Shown here: piece after piece, positions 29,055 to 38,684 of the stretch
How positions within the stretch are numbered: the first letter of the stretch is position 1
Layout of the letters: each line of letters starts with the position of its first letter
NCBI RefSeq assembly: GCF_008107625.1
Contig: NZ_SDKK01000010.1
Coordinates: forward strand, 62,001-126,000
DNA from: Zoogloea oleivorans
GTDB lineage: Bacteria > Pseudomonadota > Gammaproteobacteria > Burkholderiales > Rhodocyclaceae
DNA length: 64,000 nt
Reading direction: 5' to 3'
Notes under the pieces: generated by a model
What the model saw: the letters and a program-made list of their open reading frames with translations, nothing else
Database searches by the model: none
What the model was told of the DNA's origin: nothing
Made by a program: the position numbers and the translations under genes

Positions 29055-30476
29055 ATGAGCGAAATCCATTTAACCCACGTCGACACATCCAGCCACAGCG
29101 GTCTGGCCACCCTGCACCTGCTCGGTTGCCGCGCCCGCAACGCGACCGAGCCGGCAGAGCTGGGCTTCATCGTCGCCAACGAGAGCTTTCAGCTCGCCCC
29201 CTACCGCCAGGCCGCCCTGTGGCTGCGCGACAGGGGCGTGACGACCTTGTCCGGCATCAGCCAGCCCGACCTCAATGCCCCTTACGTACAGTGGCTCGGC
29301 AGCCTGTGCCCGATCCTCGCCGAAAAGGCCGGCAGCCAGCCCTTCCAGCCGCAGCCCTGCGATCTGCCAGACCACATGGCCGCCGAGTGGGAAGAGTGGC
29401 TGCCCGCTCACGGCCTGTGGCTACCGCTCACCGGCCCCGACGGGCAGACCGGCGGCGGGCTGCTGCTGGCCCGTGACGACGCCTGGCACGAAGCAGAAAT
29501 CACCCTCCTCGCCGAATGGATCGGCATCTGGCAGCATGCCTGGCACGCACGTACCGGCAGCAACATGTCGTCCCGACTGGCCGCCACGACCCGCCAGGTA
29601 CTGGACATCCGCGCCCACGCCCGCGCCCTCTCGCCCGGCCAGCTCCCTCATACCCTCGCCAGCCTGCGCCAGAAAAAGCGCCTGCCCTACGTGCTGGCCG
29701 TTGGCGTGGCACTGGTCTTTCCGGTACGCCTGTCGGTGCTCGCCCCCGGCGAACTGGTGCCGGCCCACCCGCATGTGATCCGCGCCCCGATGGACGGCGT
29801 CGTGGACCAGGTGCTGGTGCAACCCAACCAGCGGGTCAAGGCCGGCGCACAACTCTTTGCGCTCGATCGGGCCAGTCTCGACGCCCGCCTGGCAGTGGCC
29901 TCCCAGGCCCTCGCCACATCACAGACCGAATACCGCCAGCAAGCCCAGCAAGCCCTTTTCGACGCCAAGAGCAAGAGCCGCCTGGCCACCGTACAGGGCG
30001 GCATCGGCGAAAAGGAAGCCGAAGTCGGCTACCTGCGCCAGCAAAGCGAGCGCGCCACGCTCACCGCCCCGGCCGACGGCATCGTGCTGATGAGCGCGCC
30101 CTCCGAATGGATCGGCCGCCCGGTGGTCACCGGCGAGCGCCTGGCCACCCTCGCCACCGAAGGCGACGAAGAACTCGAAGCCTGGCTGGCCCTCGGGGAT
30201 GCCATCGAACTCGCCCCGGGCGCACCGGTCAAGCTCTACCTCAACACCTCGCCCCTCGACCCGGTCGAAGCGCACCTGCGTTACGTGGCCCATGAAGCCC
30301 AGCAGCGCCCCGACGGCAGCTTCGCCTACCGCCTGCGCGCCGATCTGGCGGAAGGCTCGCCGCGCCCGCGCATCGGCCTCAAAGGCACGGTCAAGGTGTC
30401 CGGCAACTACGTGCCGCTGGCCTGGTGGCTGCTGCGCCGGCCCCTCGCCGCCGCCCGCCAGTTCGTCGGGCTGTAG
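29055..30476 (+). CDS. HlyD-family adaptor with GAF-like N-terminal domain
   Basis: This 473-residue protein has an unusual cytoplasmic N-terminus of about 200 residues that looks like a GAF domain (GLWLPLTGPDGQTGGGLLLARDDAWHEAEITLLAEWIGIW is the most recognisable part). One membrane segment follows (about 217-236), then a periplasmic adaptor region with split lipoyl halves (VIRAPMDGVVDQVLVQPNQRVKAGAQLFALD and ATLTAPADGIVLMSAPSEWIGRPVVTGERL) around a helical hairpin. It starts 8 nt after the giant adhesin gene and ends 4 nt before the M50 gene, so the three are surely one transcript. The GAF-like part could report a cytoplasmic signal or dock the substrate; neither is shown. Confidence 0.87.
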   Translation: MSEIHLTHVDTSSHSGLATLHLLGCRARNATEPAELGFIVANESFQLAPYRQAALWLRDRGVTTLSGISQPDLNAPYVQWLGSLCPILAEKAGSQPFQPQPCDLPDHMAAEWEEWLPAHGLWLPLTGPDGQTGGGLLLARDDAWHEAEITLLAEWIGIWQHAWHARTGSNMSSRLAATTRQVLDIRAHARALSPGQLPHTLASLRQKKRLPYVLAVGVALVFPVRLSVLAPGELVPAHPHVIRAPMDGVVDQVLVQPNQRVKAGAQLFALDRASLDARLAVASQALATSQTEYRQQAQQALFDAKSKSRLATVQGGIGEKEAEVGYLRQQSERATLTAPADGIVLMSAPSEWIGRPVVTGERLATLATEGDEELEAWLALGDAIELAPGAPVKLYLNTSPLDPVEAHLRYVAHEAQQRPDGSFAYRLRADLAEGSPRPRIGLKGTVKVSGNYVPLAWWLLRRPLAAARQFVGL

Positions 30477-30480
30477 CCTC

Positions 30481-32577
30481 ATGCCCCTGCCCGCCCTGCG
30501 CGAAGAGTTGTGCCTGCACGCCGGTCCGCCGGCGGCCAACGGCGCCCCCACGTGGACGCTGCAGGACCCGGTCAGCAACCGCTTCTTCCGCATCGACTGG
30601 CCAACCTTCCTGATCCTCAGCCACTGGCACGCCGGCGACCCGCAACGCATCGCCGCCGAGGTCAGCGCAGAAGCCCCGCTCGAGGTGGACGGCCAGGACG
30701 TGGAAGGCGTACTCGAATTCCTCGCCCGCTCGGAGCTGCTGCAATGCACCGGCAGCGCCGACACCCAGCGCCTGCGCCGCGCCGACGCCGCCCGCCATCA
30801 GTCGGCCTGGACCTGGCTGCTCCACCACTACCTGTTTTTCCGCCTGCCCCTGTGGCGACCCGACCTGTGGCTGGAGCGCATGGCACCGGTGGTGGACGTC
30901 CTGTTCCGCCCGACCTTCCTGCGCCTCACGCTGCTGGCTCTGATCCTCGGCAGCCTCGGCGTGCTGCGCCAGTGGGAACACTTCAGCGCCACGCTGGTGG
31001 ACACCCTCAACTGGAACGGCGCCAAGGCTTACCTGGCGGTGCTGGTCGGGGTCAAGCTCCTGCACGAACTCGGCCATGCCTTCACCGCCAAGCGCCTGGG
31101 CTGCCGCGTCCCCAGCATGGGCATTGCCTTCCTGGTGATGTGGCCGGTGGCCTACACGGACGTCAACGACGCCTGGAAACTCCCGCGCCGCCAGGACCGC
31201 CTCAAGGTCGGCGCCGCCGGCGTGCTCACCGAACTCATCATCGCCGCCTGGGCCACGCTGGCCTGGGCCCTGCTGCCCGACGGGAGCGCACGGGGCGCAG
31301 CTTTCCTCCTCGCCACCACCAGCTGGATCGCCACCGTCGCCATCAACGCCAGCCCCTTCCTGCGCTTCGACGGCTACTTCCTGCTTGCCGACTGGCTCGA
31401 CACCCCCAACCTGCACACGCGGGCCTTCGCCCTGGCGCGCTGGAAAATGCGCGAATTGCTGTTTGCACTGGGCGAAGACAAGCCGGAAAGCCTGCCCGCC
31501 CCACGGGAACGCTTCCTGATCGGCTTCGCCTGGCTGACCTGGATCTATCGGCTGGTGCTCTTTCTCGGCATTGCGCTGCTGGTCTACAACTACTTTTTCA
31601 AACTACTCGGCGTCTTCCTGTTCGCCGTCGAAATCGCCTGGTTCATCCTGATGCCTTTCAAGAACGAAATCGCTGAATGGCACAAGCGCTGGCCGCAAAT
31701 CCGCCACAGCGCACGCGGACGCCGCTGGCTGCTGGCCGGCGGCGCCCTGCTGGTTGCCGGCATCCTGCCCCTCGACTTCATCGTCGAAGGCCAGGGCCTG
31801 CTCAAGCCGGAGCGCAGCTACGCGCTTTACAGCCCGGCAGCCGCCCGCCTGGAGTCGGCCCTGCCGCCCCACGGCACCGCCATCAAGGCCGGCACGCCGC
31901 TGCTGATGCTCAGTTCGCCCGAACTCGCAGCCCGTGCCCAGGCCATCGCCGCACGCACCGCCCGGCTCAACCGCCAGCTCGACATGGCCGCCGTGAATCC
32001 GGAAACCCATGCCGAACTGCCGCTACTGCGTGAAGAGCGCCGTCGCCTGGCCGAAGAAGCCCAGGGCAACGCCGCTGAACAGGCCCGGCTTACCCCGGCA
32101 GCCCCCTTCGACGGCGTGTGGGTGGATCCGCAAGCCGACTTGCAAGCCGGCGACTGGGTCGGCAAGTCGGCCCCGCTGGCCACGCTGGTAGACCCGACCC
32201 GCTGGCGCGTCGACACCTATCTCGAAGAGCAGGAGCTTGGCCGCGTGCGGCTCGGCGACAGCGGGCGCTTCTTTCCCGAAACACCCGGCATGCCGGCCAT
32301 CGCGCTGCGGGTCACGGCCATCGACAGCGACGCCGTCCACGAACTGCCCGACGCGCCCCTCGCCACCCTGCACGGCGGCCACATCCTGGTCCGTCAGCAG
32401 GACCACCGCCTGCTCACCGAACGTTCCGTGTTTCGCGTCACCCTCGAAGCCGAAACCCGACCGGGCGGCCTCCATGTCACCCGTGGCACGGTCACCATTC
32501 ACGGCCAGGGCGAATCCCTGCTCGGCCGTTATCTGCGCAGCGCCACCGGGGTGCTGATCCGCGAATCCGGGTGGTAG
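30481..32577 (+). CDS. M50 site-2-type membrane metalloprotease fused to adaptor-like domain
   Basis: This 698-residue protein combines three parts. Residues about 25-95 resemble a PqqD-like domain (NRFFRIDWPTFLILSHW). A multi-pass M50 protease core follows, with the zinc motif HELGH at 195-199 and a second metal-site motif ending in FDGY with Asp297 (NASPFLRFDGYFLLADWLD). After a further membrane segment (LLAGGALLVAGILPLDFIV) the C-terminal third is HlyD-like, with lipoyl-type and barrel segments. Both catalytic motifs appear intact. I infer that it clips or delivers the giant adhesin in the inner membrane, taking a position usually held by an ABC transporter. The open frame extends back to 30199, inside the previous gene; ATG at 30481 is the sensible start. 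Confidence 0.88.
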   Translation: MPLPALREELCLHAGPPAANGAPTWTLQDPVSNRFFRIDWPTFLILSHWHAGDPQRIAAEVSAEAPLEVDGQDVEGVLEFLARSELLQCTGSADTQRLRRADAARHQSAWTWLLHHYLFFRLPLWRPDLWLERMAPVVDVLFRPTFLRLTLLALILGSLGVLRQWEHFSATLVDTLNWNGAKAYLAVLVGVKLLHELGHAFTAKRLGCRVPSMGIAFLVMWPVAYTDVNDAWKLPRRQDRLKVGAAGVLTELIIAAWATLAWALLPDGSARGAAFLLATTSWIATVAINASPFLRFDGYFLLADWLDTPNLHTRAFALARWKMRELLFALGEDKPESLPAPRERFLIGFAWLTWIYRLVLFLGIALLVYNYFFKLLGVFLFAVEIAWFILMPFKNEIAEWHKRWPQIRHSARGRRWLLAGGALLVAGILPLDFIVEGQGLLKPERSYALYSPAAARLESALPPHGTAIKAGTPLLMLSSPELAARAQAIAARTARLNRQLDMAAVNPETHAELPLLREERRRLAEEAQGNAAEQARLTPAAPFDGVWVDPQADLQAGDWVGKSAPLATLVDPTRWRVDTYLEEQELGRVRLGDSGRFFPETPGMPAIALRVTAIDSDAVHELPDAPLATLHGGHILVRQQDHRLLTERSVFRVTLEAETRPGGLHVTRGTVTIHGQGESLLGRYLRSATGVLIRESGW

Positions 32578-32617
32578 ATGCAACACCGGCGGCCCAGCCG
32601 GTTTACCATCCCGCCCC

Positions 32618-33370
32618 ATGCTCCCCATTCTTTTCCACGACGAACACCTCGTCGCCATCCACAAGCCTTCCGGCCTGCTCGTCCATCGCAGCATGCTCGA
32701 CCGCCACGAGACGCGTTTTGCCGTCCAGTTGCTGCGCGACCAGATCGGCCGCCACGTGTATCCAGCCCACCGCATTGATCGCGGCACCTCCGGTGTGTTG
32801 CTGTTTGCGCTCGACAAGGAAACCGCCCGCGCCGTCGGCGGGCAGTTCGAACGCCAGGAAGTCGCCAAGACCTACCTCGCCGTGGTGCGTGGCCATCCGG
32901 ACGAAGCCGGCCGCATCGACCATGCCCTGACCCGCCAACGTGACGACGCCGAGTGGGTTGGCGAACGCACGTCCGAAGAAGCCCAGCCGGCCGTCACCGA
33001 CTTTCGCCGCCTGGCCACCTGCGAACTTCCGCATCAGGTGGACCGCTACCCCACCAGCCGCTACGCCCTGGTCGAACTGACGCCCCACACCGGCCGGCGC
33101 CATCAGATTCGCCGCCACCTCAAGCACATTGCCCACCCCATCATCGGCGATGCCACCTTCGGCAAGGGCCGCCACAACCGCCTCTTCCAGCAACTCTTCA
33201 ACAGCCACCGGATGCTGCTGGCCTGCGCACGGATGCAGCTCGTCCATCCGGTCAGCGGCACACCACTCGACCTGATCGCCCCGCTGGACGGAGAATTCGC
33301 CAGCGTGCTCGATGCCCTCCGATGGACCTCCGCACTCCCCGAAGCCCTGCGCGCCCTTCGGCAGCCTTAA
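32618..33370 (+). CDS. truC: tRNA pseudouridine(65) synthase, RluA family
   Basis: This 250-residue protein belongs to the RluA family. The catalytic Asp lies in HRIDRGTSGVLLFALD, and the C-terminal LTPHTGRRHQIRRHLKHIAHPIIGDATFGKG is the conserved family block. The short form, without an S4 RNA-binding domain, and the opening ILFHDEHLVAIHKPSGLLVHRS both fit TruC, which isomerises U65 in certain tRNAs. It is not obviously connected with the preceding secretion genes, being separated by 40 nt with no visible terminator. The start has no strong ribosome binding site, yet the product begins exactly where family members begin. Confidence 0.93.
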   Translation: MLPILFHDEHLVAIHKPSGLLVHRSMLDRHETRFAVQLLRDQIGRHVYPAHRIDRGTSGVLLFALDKETARAVGGQFERQEVAKTYLAVVRGHPDEAGRIDHALTRQRDDAEWVGERTSEEAQPAVTDFRRLATCELPHQVDRYPTSRYALVELTPHTGRRHQIRRHLKHIAHPIIGDATFGKGRHNRLFQQLFNSHRMLLACARMQLVHPVSGTPLDLIAPLDGEFASVLDALRWTSALPEALRALRQP

Positions 33371-33410
33371 CACACGCCTCTCCTGCTCTCTCCCAAGCTC
33401 CGGAGTTCCC

Positions 33411-34220
33411 ATGGAAAAACACGCTCACAACCTGGAGACCCTCCTGAAGACCAGCACCGACCGCCGCCAGGCCCTGCGCTGGCTCCTTGCCGGGACAGTC
33501 GCACCGCTGGCCGGTTGCGGCGGCAGCGTGGAAGTCAGCATTGGCAACATCAGTTATTCATCGCCCGGCACCCGTTGCGCGATCATTCCCGAAGAAACCG
33601 CCGGCCCCTATCCCGGCGACGGCGCCAATTACAACAGCAACGGCATTGCCAACGCCCTCAGCCTGCCCGGCATCGTGCGCAGCGACATCCGCACCAGCAT
33701 TGCCGGCGCCAGTGGCGTGGCCAGCGGCCTTCCGCTCACCCTCACCCTCAGGCTGGTGAATACCGCCACCAACTGTGCCGATCTCTCCGGCTACGCCATC
33801 TACCTGTGGCACTGCAATCAGGCTGGCCAGTACTCGATGTACAGCAGCGGCATCAGCGCCGAAAACTACCTGCGCGGCGTGCAGGTCACCGACAGCAACG
33901 GCAGCGTCACCTTCCTGACCGTCTTTCCCGGCTGCTACGACGGACGGATGCCCCACGTGCACTTCGAGATCTACCCCAGCCTCGCCAGCGCCACCAGCGC
34001 TGCCGGCAAGATCAGGACATCGCAGCTCACCTTTCCCCTCGCCACCCTCAACGAGGTGTATGCCAGCAGCGGCTACAGCGCCAGTGCCGCCAACCTGGCC
34101 AGCATCAGCTACGCTACCGACAACGTCTTCAGCGACGGCACCACGCTGCAGATGGCCGCCATCAGCGGCTCCGTCAGCAACGGCTACAGCGCCTCCCTTA
34201 CCGTTGGCATATCGGCCTGA
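33411..34220 (+). CDS. secreted intradiol-dioxygenase-like protein
   Basis: This 269-residue protein carries the exported variant of the intradiol ring-cleavage dioxygenase fold. The N-terminus has TDRRQALRWLLAGTVAPLAGCGG, a Tat-like RR followed by a hydrophobic stretch and a lipobox (LAGC), so it is probably a lipoprotein. EETAGPYPGDG near residue 65 and AIYLWHCNQAGQYSMYS and GCYDGRMPHVHFEIY later supply the two Tyr and two His iron-ligand candidates. Cytoplasmic members cleave catechols; the exported subfamily has poorly defined substrates. GGAG upstream supports the start at 33411. It lies just before the type II secretion operon, but a hairpin separates them. Confidence 0.87.
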   Translation: MEKHAHNLETLLKTSTDRRQALRWLLAGTVAPLAGCGGSVEVSIGNISYSSPGTRCAIIPEETAGPYPGDGANYNSNGIANALSLPGIVRSDIRTSIAGASGVASGLPLTLTLRLVNTATNCADLSGYAIYLWHCNQAGQYSMYSSGISAENYLRGVQVTDSNGSVTFLTVFPGCYDGRMPHVHFEIYPSLASATSAAGKIRTSQLTFPLATLNEVYASSGYSASAANLASISYATDNVFSDGTTLQMAAISGSVSNGYSASLTVGISA

Positions 34221-34229
34221 AGCCCCCCG

Positions 34230-34251
34230 GCGCCGGCCGCAAATCCGGCGC
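34230..34251 (+). terminator. hairpin after the dioxygenase-like gene
   Basis: A 7-bp stem, GCGCCGG at 34230-34236 and CCGGCGC at 34245-34251, lies 10 nt after the stop codon. It is followed by TAAAACATCC rather than a T-tract, so termination strength is uncertain. Confidence 0.45.
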
Positions 34252-34332
34252 TAAAACATCCTGCGACATCACAGAGCTTTCGTCCGTAACACAGGCCGGA
34301 TAACATTGACGGTCTTTTGTGCAGCGCCGCCG

Positions 34333-34959
34333 ATGAATCTCTCCGAACGCTTCGACCTGACCCGCCTTCCCTGGCAGCGCGCCATGCGCCTCGGCCCCCT
34401 GCTGGCCTGGGGCTGCGCCCTGGCCATTGCGGCCTGGGTAGCGGCTGACCTGTTCTGGCGTTTCAGCGCACCGCGCGCGCCGGCCCTGCCCGTGGCCAGC
34501 CTGGCCGACCCGCAGGCTGCCGCCCTGGCCATCGCCAGTCGGCACCTGATGGGGCAATCCGCGGCGGGCGACCCCATGGCCCCCGCCGCTGTCGCCGCGC
34601 CCAGCCGCTACACCCTGCAAGCGGTGGTCACCGGCAGCAACGGGCGCCCCGGCTGGGCCATCGTTTCTATCGATGGCGGAGCCCAGCAGGGCGTCGTCGA
34701 AGGGCAGGACATCCAGCCCGGCGTCAGCCTCGCCCTCGTCAAGGGCGACAGCATCGAGATCGCCACCGGCGGCCTGCGTCAAACCGTCAAACTCGCCGAG
34801 CGCGGCAATACCGAAGCGCCAGGCGGCGCCCCCCCGGCCTCTGGCATGAGCGCAATGCCGCCAGCCCAGAATTTCAATGGCGACGCCAGTGGCGCGCCCG
34901 ACTCCGCTCAACGTCCTTTCCCTGCCGGCTTCCCGGCACAACCCGTCCCCAGCCAATGA
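34333..34959 (+). CDS. gspC: type II secretion protein GspC
   Basis: This 208-residue protein has one N-terminal membrane segment (about residues 16-40) and a periplasmic homology region with LQAVVTGSNGRPGWAIVSIDGGAQQGVVEGQDIQPGVSLALV. GspC links the inner-membrane platform to the GspD secretin and helps choose substrates. No PDZ domain or coiled coil follows; it ends in a Pro-rich tail, so it is a short form of the kind found in betaproteobacteria. It opens the gsp operon and overlaps gspD by 4 nt. The ATG at 34333 is preferred over an upstream ATG at 34306, which would place extra residues ahead of the membrane segment. Confidence 0.88.
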   Translation: MNLSERFDLTRLPWQRAMRLGPLLAWGCALAIAAWVAADLFWRFSAPRAPALPVASLADPQAAALAIASRHLMGQSAAGDPMAPAAVAAPSRYTLQAVVTGSNGRPGWAIVSIDGGAQQGVVEGQDIQPGVSLALVKGDSIEIATGGLRQTVKLAERGNTEAPGGAPPASGMSAMPPAQNFNGDASGAPDSAQRPFPAGFPAQPVPSQ

Positions 34960-37199
34960 AATCTGCCCGCCGCAGCCCGGGGTTCGCCCGCCGGCTCCTC
35001 GCCGCCAGCCTTGCCACCACCGTCGCCGCGACCCTTGCCTTGCCGCTGCCGGCCATCGCAGCCGGCTCCGGGAACGACGCGCCTGCGGCTGTCGGCGAGC
35101 CCGTCTCCCTCAACTTCGTGAATGCCGACATCGGCGCGGTAATCCAGGCCATCTCGAAGATTTCCGGGCGCAATTTTGTCGTCGACCCGCGGGTCAAGGG
35201 CACCCTCAACATCGTCACGGCCCGCCCGGTAGCCCGCAACCTGACCTACCCGATCCTGCTTTCTGCGCTGCGCCTGCAGGGCTACGCCGCCATTGAAGGC
35301 CAGGGCATCACCAAGATCGTCCCCGAAGCCGACGCCAAGCTGCACGCCGTGCCGGTCGGCAAGGGCAATGGCGCTGGCGGCGGCGACCGCCTGACCACCC
35401 AGGTTTTCAATCTCAAGCACGAATCGGCCAGCCAGTTGGTCGCGGTGATCCGCCCGCTGGTGTCGCCCAACAACACGGTCACCGCCTACCCGGGCAACAA
35501 CTCCCTGGTGGTCACCGACTACGCCGAAAACATCGGGCGCATCGCCCAGATCGTCGAATCCATCGACGTACCCCAGGCCGACATGCGGGTCATTCCGCTC
35601 AAGCACGCCTCGGCCCTTGATCTCGCCCAGACCGTCACCCGCCTGCTCAATGACGGCAGTGGCGGCATCAGCACCGGCGGCGGCGTGGCCGGCGACGCCA
35701 GCCAGCGCATCACGGTAATCGGCGATCCGCGCACCAACAGCCTGTTGGTGCGCTCCGACAATCCGTCCAAGCTCAACGCCGTGCGCCAACTGGTCGCCAA
35801 CCTCGATCAACCCGGCGCCGCCGGCAACATCCACGTGGTTTACCTGAAGAACGCCGAAGCCACCAAGGTCGCCCAGACCCTGCGCGCGGTACTGACGGGA
35901 GAAGCGGGCAACGCCGGGCAAACCACCGGCAGCAGCACCAGCTTCGGCTCAAGCACCACCAGCACCGGCGTCACCGGCACCGGCACCGGCACCGGCAGCC
36001 AGACCACCGGCGGCACCGGCACCACCCCGTCCTTCAGCAGCAACACGTCCGGCAACACCGGCGGCAATGGCATCGTCCAGGCCGATCCGATGACCAACTC
36101 GCTGATCATCACGGCGCCGGATGCCATCTACAACAACATCCGCAAGGTCATCGACCAGCTCGACAAGCGCCGCGCCCAGGTCTACGTCGAAGCCCTGATC
36201 ACCGAAGTCAGCACCGAAAAAGCCGCCGAGATCGGCATCCAGTGGCAGGCCGGCAAGATCGGCTCCACCGGCGTATATGGCGGCACCAGCTTCAGCTCCG
36301 GCGGCAACAACGTGCTCAGTCTGGCCACCAGCCTGGCCTCCAGCAGCGGAACGACACTGCCCGGCAACGGCCTCAACCTGATTCTTGGTGGCGGCACCAT
36401 CAGCGTCGGCGGCAAGCAGATCGCCAACCTCAACCTGCTGGCCCGCCTGCTCGAATCCGACAGCCGCGCCAACATCCTGTCCACGCCAAACCTGGTCACC
36501 CTCGACAACGAGGAAGCCAAGATCGTCGTCGGCAGGAACGTGCCCTTCCCCACCGGTTCCTACGCCACCGCCACCGGCGGCGCCACCGCCAACCCGTTCA
36601 CCACCGTCGAACGCAAGGACGTGGGCCTGACGCTGAAGGTCAAGCCGCAGATCTCCGAAGGCGGCACGGTGCGCCTGCAGATCTACCAGGAAGCCTCGGC
36701 GGTGATCGACTCCACCTCGTCGGCCACCTACGGCCCCACCACCACCAAGCGCTCCATCGAATCCACCGTGCTGGTGGACGACGGCGCGGTAATCGCCCTC
36801 GGTGGCCTCGTCGAGGACACCTACAGTGGCGGCCAGGAAAAAGTCCCCGTGCTGGGCGACATTCCCTACCTCGGCGCCTTCTTCCGCTACGACACGCGCA
36901 AGCGCGGCAAGACCAACCTGATCGTCTTCCTGCGCCCGGTCATCCTGCGCGACGCAGCCAGCATTCAGGGCATTTCCGCCGACCGTTACAACTACGTCAT
37001 CGGCCAGCAGCAGGCCATCGACAAAGTCGACGCCCTGATGCGCGGCGAGACCACCCCGCCCCAGTTGCCGCCCGTCGGCAGCCCGCCGCCGGCCGTGCCC
37101 TTCTACCCACCACGCGAGCAACCCGTCACCCCGCCGGCTGCCGCACCAGCTCCGGCCGCCGCGGCCCCGGTCGAGCCCACCGCCAGCAACACCCGATGA
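34956..37199 (+). CDS. gspD: type II secretion secretin GspD
   Basis: This 747-residue outer-membrane secretin has a signal peptide (cleaved near AIAAGS), periplasmic N0-N3 domains (N0 begins [29 protein letters not shown]) and a C-terminal secretin channel containing [35 protein letters not shown] Gly/Ser/Thr-rich insert of about 50 residues interrupts the N3 region, as in many GspD proteins. The C-terminal tail is Pro/Ala-rich. It forms the exit ring for folded exoproteins. No pilotin gene (gspS) is visible nearby. Overlaps at both ends (ATGA with gspC and gspE) indicate a tightly coupled operon. Confidence 0.96.
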   Translation: MKSARRSPGFARRLLAASLATTVAATLALPLPAIAAGSGNDAPAAVGEPVSLNFVNADIGAVIQAISKISGRNFVVDPRVKGTLNIVTARPVARNLTYPILLSALRLQGYAAIEGQGITKIVPEADAKLHAVPVGKGNGAGGGDRLTTQVFNLKHESASQLVAVIRPLVSPNNTVTAYPGNNSLVVTDYAENIGRIAQIVESIDVPQADMRVIPLKHASALDLAQTVTRLLNDGSGGISTGGGVAGDASQRITVIGDPRTNSLLVRSDNPSKLNAVRQLVANLDQPGAAGNIHVVYLKNAEATKVAQTLRAVLTGEAGNAGQTTGSSTSFGSSTTSTGVTGTGTGTGSQTTGGTGTTPSFSSNTSGNTGGNGIVQADPMTNSLIITAPDAIYNNIRKVIDQLDKRRAQVYVEALITEVSTEKAAEIGIQWQAGKIGSTGVYGGTSFSSGGNNVLSLATSLASSSGTTLPGNGLNLILGGGTISVGGKQIANLNLLARLLESDSRANILSTPNLVTLDNEEAKIVVGRNVPFPTGSYATATGGATANPFTTVERKDVGLTLKVKPQISEGGTVRLQIYQEASAVIDSTSSATYGPTTTKRSIESTVLVDDGAVIALGGLVEDTYSGGQEKVPVLGDIPYLGAFFRYDTRKRGKTNLIVFLRPVILRDAASIQGISADRYNYVIGQQQAIDKVDALMRGETTPPQLPPVGSPPPAVPFYPPREQPVTPPAAAPAPAAAAPVEPTASNTR

Positions 37200-38662
37200 G
37201 CACGCCGGCCCTGCCCTACGCCTTTGCCAAGGCCCACGGCATTCTCGTCGCCGCCCGGAGCGCCGAGCACGCCGAGCTGATCCTGCGCGAAGGGGCCGAT
37301 CTGTCGGCCCTCGCCGAAGTGCGCCGCAACCTCGGCGTGCCACTGCACATCGAGAGCGTCTCGCGCGCCGCCTTCGAAGCCCGCATTTCCGAAGCTTATT
37401 CCGGCGCCGACGGCAACGCCGCCGCCGTGGTCGACGACGTCGGCCAGGAGGTCGACCTCACCCAGCTGATGACCGAGCTGCCGACCGTCGAAGACCTTCT
37501 CGACACCCAGGACGACGCGCCGATCATCCGCATGATCAACGCCCTGCTGACCCAGGCCGTGCGCCAGCAGGCCAGCGACATCCACATCGAACCCTACGAG
37601 AAGAACTCCGTGGTGCGCTTTCGCCGCGACGGCGTGCTGGTCGACGTAGCCCAGCCGCACCGGGCCCTGCACGCCGCCATGGCCTCGCGGATCAAGATCA
37701 TGGCCAGCCTCGACATCGCCGAAAAGCGCCTGCCCCAGGATGGCCGCATCGCCCTGCGCCTGGCCGGCCGCCAGGTGGACGTGCGCGTATCCACGCTGCC
37801 CACCACCCACGGCGAGCGCATCGTGCTGCGCCTGCTCGACAAGGGCAGCGGTCAGCGCAGCCTCGACAGCCTGGGCATGGCCAAAGACACCGTCGCGCCC
37901 TTTGCCGAACTCCTCAAGGAGCCCCACGGCATCCTCCTCGTCACCGGCCCCACCGGCTCCGGCAAGAGCACCACGCTCTACGCCGCACTGCAGGGCATGG
38001 ACGCCAAGAGCCGCAACATCGTCACCGTCGAAGACCCGGTCGAATACGACCTGCCCGGCGTCGGCCAGATCCAGGTCAATCCGAAGATCGAGCTCACCTT
38101 CGCCAAGGCCCTGCGCGCCATCCTGCGGCAGGATCCGGACGTGATCATGATCGGTGAAATCCGCGACCTCGAAACCGCCCAGATCGCCGTCCAGGCCAGC
38201 CTCACCGGCCACCTGGTGCTGGCCACCCTGCACACCAACGACGCCGCCTCGGCGGTCACCCGGCTGGTGGACATGGGCGTCGAACCCTTCCTGCTCGCCT
38301 CCACCCTGCGCGGCGTACTTGCCCAGCGCCTGGTGCGCAAACTGTGCCCGGTGTGCCGTACCTCCGAGCCGGCCACCGCTGCCGACCGCGAACTCCTCGG
38401 CCCCGACACCCCGGCCCGACTGTGGCACGCCCCCGGCTGCCCCGAATGCACACGCACCGGCTACGCCGGGCGAACCGGCATCTACGAACTGATGGTTTCC
38501 GACGACGCCCTGCAACGCCTCATCCACACCGCCGCCGACGAAGCCGACCTGCGTGCCCACGCCCGTCAGAAGGGCGCCCACAGCCTGCGCGACGACGGCT
38601 ATCGGCTGATGGCCGACGGCATCACCTCGGCCGAAGAGCTGCTGCGGGTGACGCGGGATTGA
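37196..38662 (+). CDS. gspE: type II secretion ATPase GspE
   Basis: This 488-residue cytoplasmic ATPase powers pseudopilus assembly. It has an N-terminal N1E-type domain, the Walker A motif GPTGSGKST (residues 251-259 with Lys257), a Walker B/Asp-box region including [21 protein letters not shown], and a zinc-binding insertion with two CxxC pairs (LCPVC and GCPEC). These are the normal parts of GspE. The frame is open far upstream inside gspD, but the ATG at 37196 overlaps the gspD stop in an ATGA arrangement and gives the family N-terminus. Confidence 0.96.
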   Translation: MSTPALPYAFAKAHGILVAARSAEHAELILREGADLSALAEVRRNLGVPLHIESVSRAAFEARISEAYSGADGNAAAVVDDVGQEVDLTQLMTELPTVEDLLDTQDDAPIIRMINALLTQAVRQQASDIHIEPYEKNSVVRFRRDGVLVDVAQPHRALHAAMASRIKIMASLDIAEKRLPQDGRIALRLAGRQVDVRVSTLPTTHGERIVLRLLDKGSGQRSLDSLGMAKDTVAPFAELLKEPHGILLVTGPTGSGKSTTLYAALQGMDAKSRNIVTVEDPVEYDLPGVGQIQVNPKIELTFAKALRAILRQDPDVIMIGEIRDLETAQIAVQASLTGHLVLATLHTNDAASAVTRLVDMGVEPFLLASTLRGVLAQRLVRKLCPVCRTSEPATAADRELLGPDTPARLWHAPGCPECTRTGYAGRTGIYELMVSDDALQRLIHTAADEADLRAHARQKGAHSLRDDGYRLMADGITSAEELLRVTRD

Positions 38663-38684
38663 CCACACCTTGCGCTGAGCACCC

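Noticed and set aside
35900-36070. Gly/Ser/Thr-rich tandem-like stretch within gspD
   Set aside because: Low-complexity inserts in the N3 region are common in secretins, so this is not evidence of a separate element or a frameshift.
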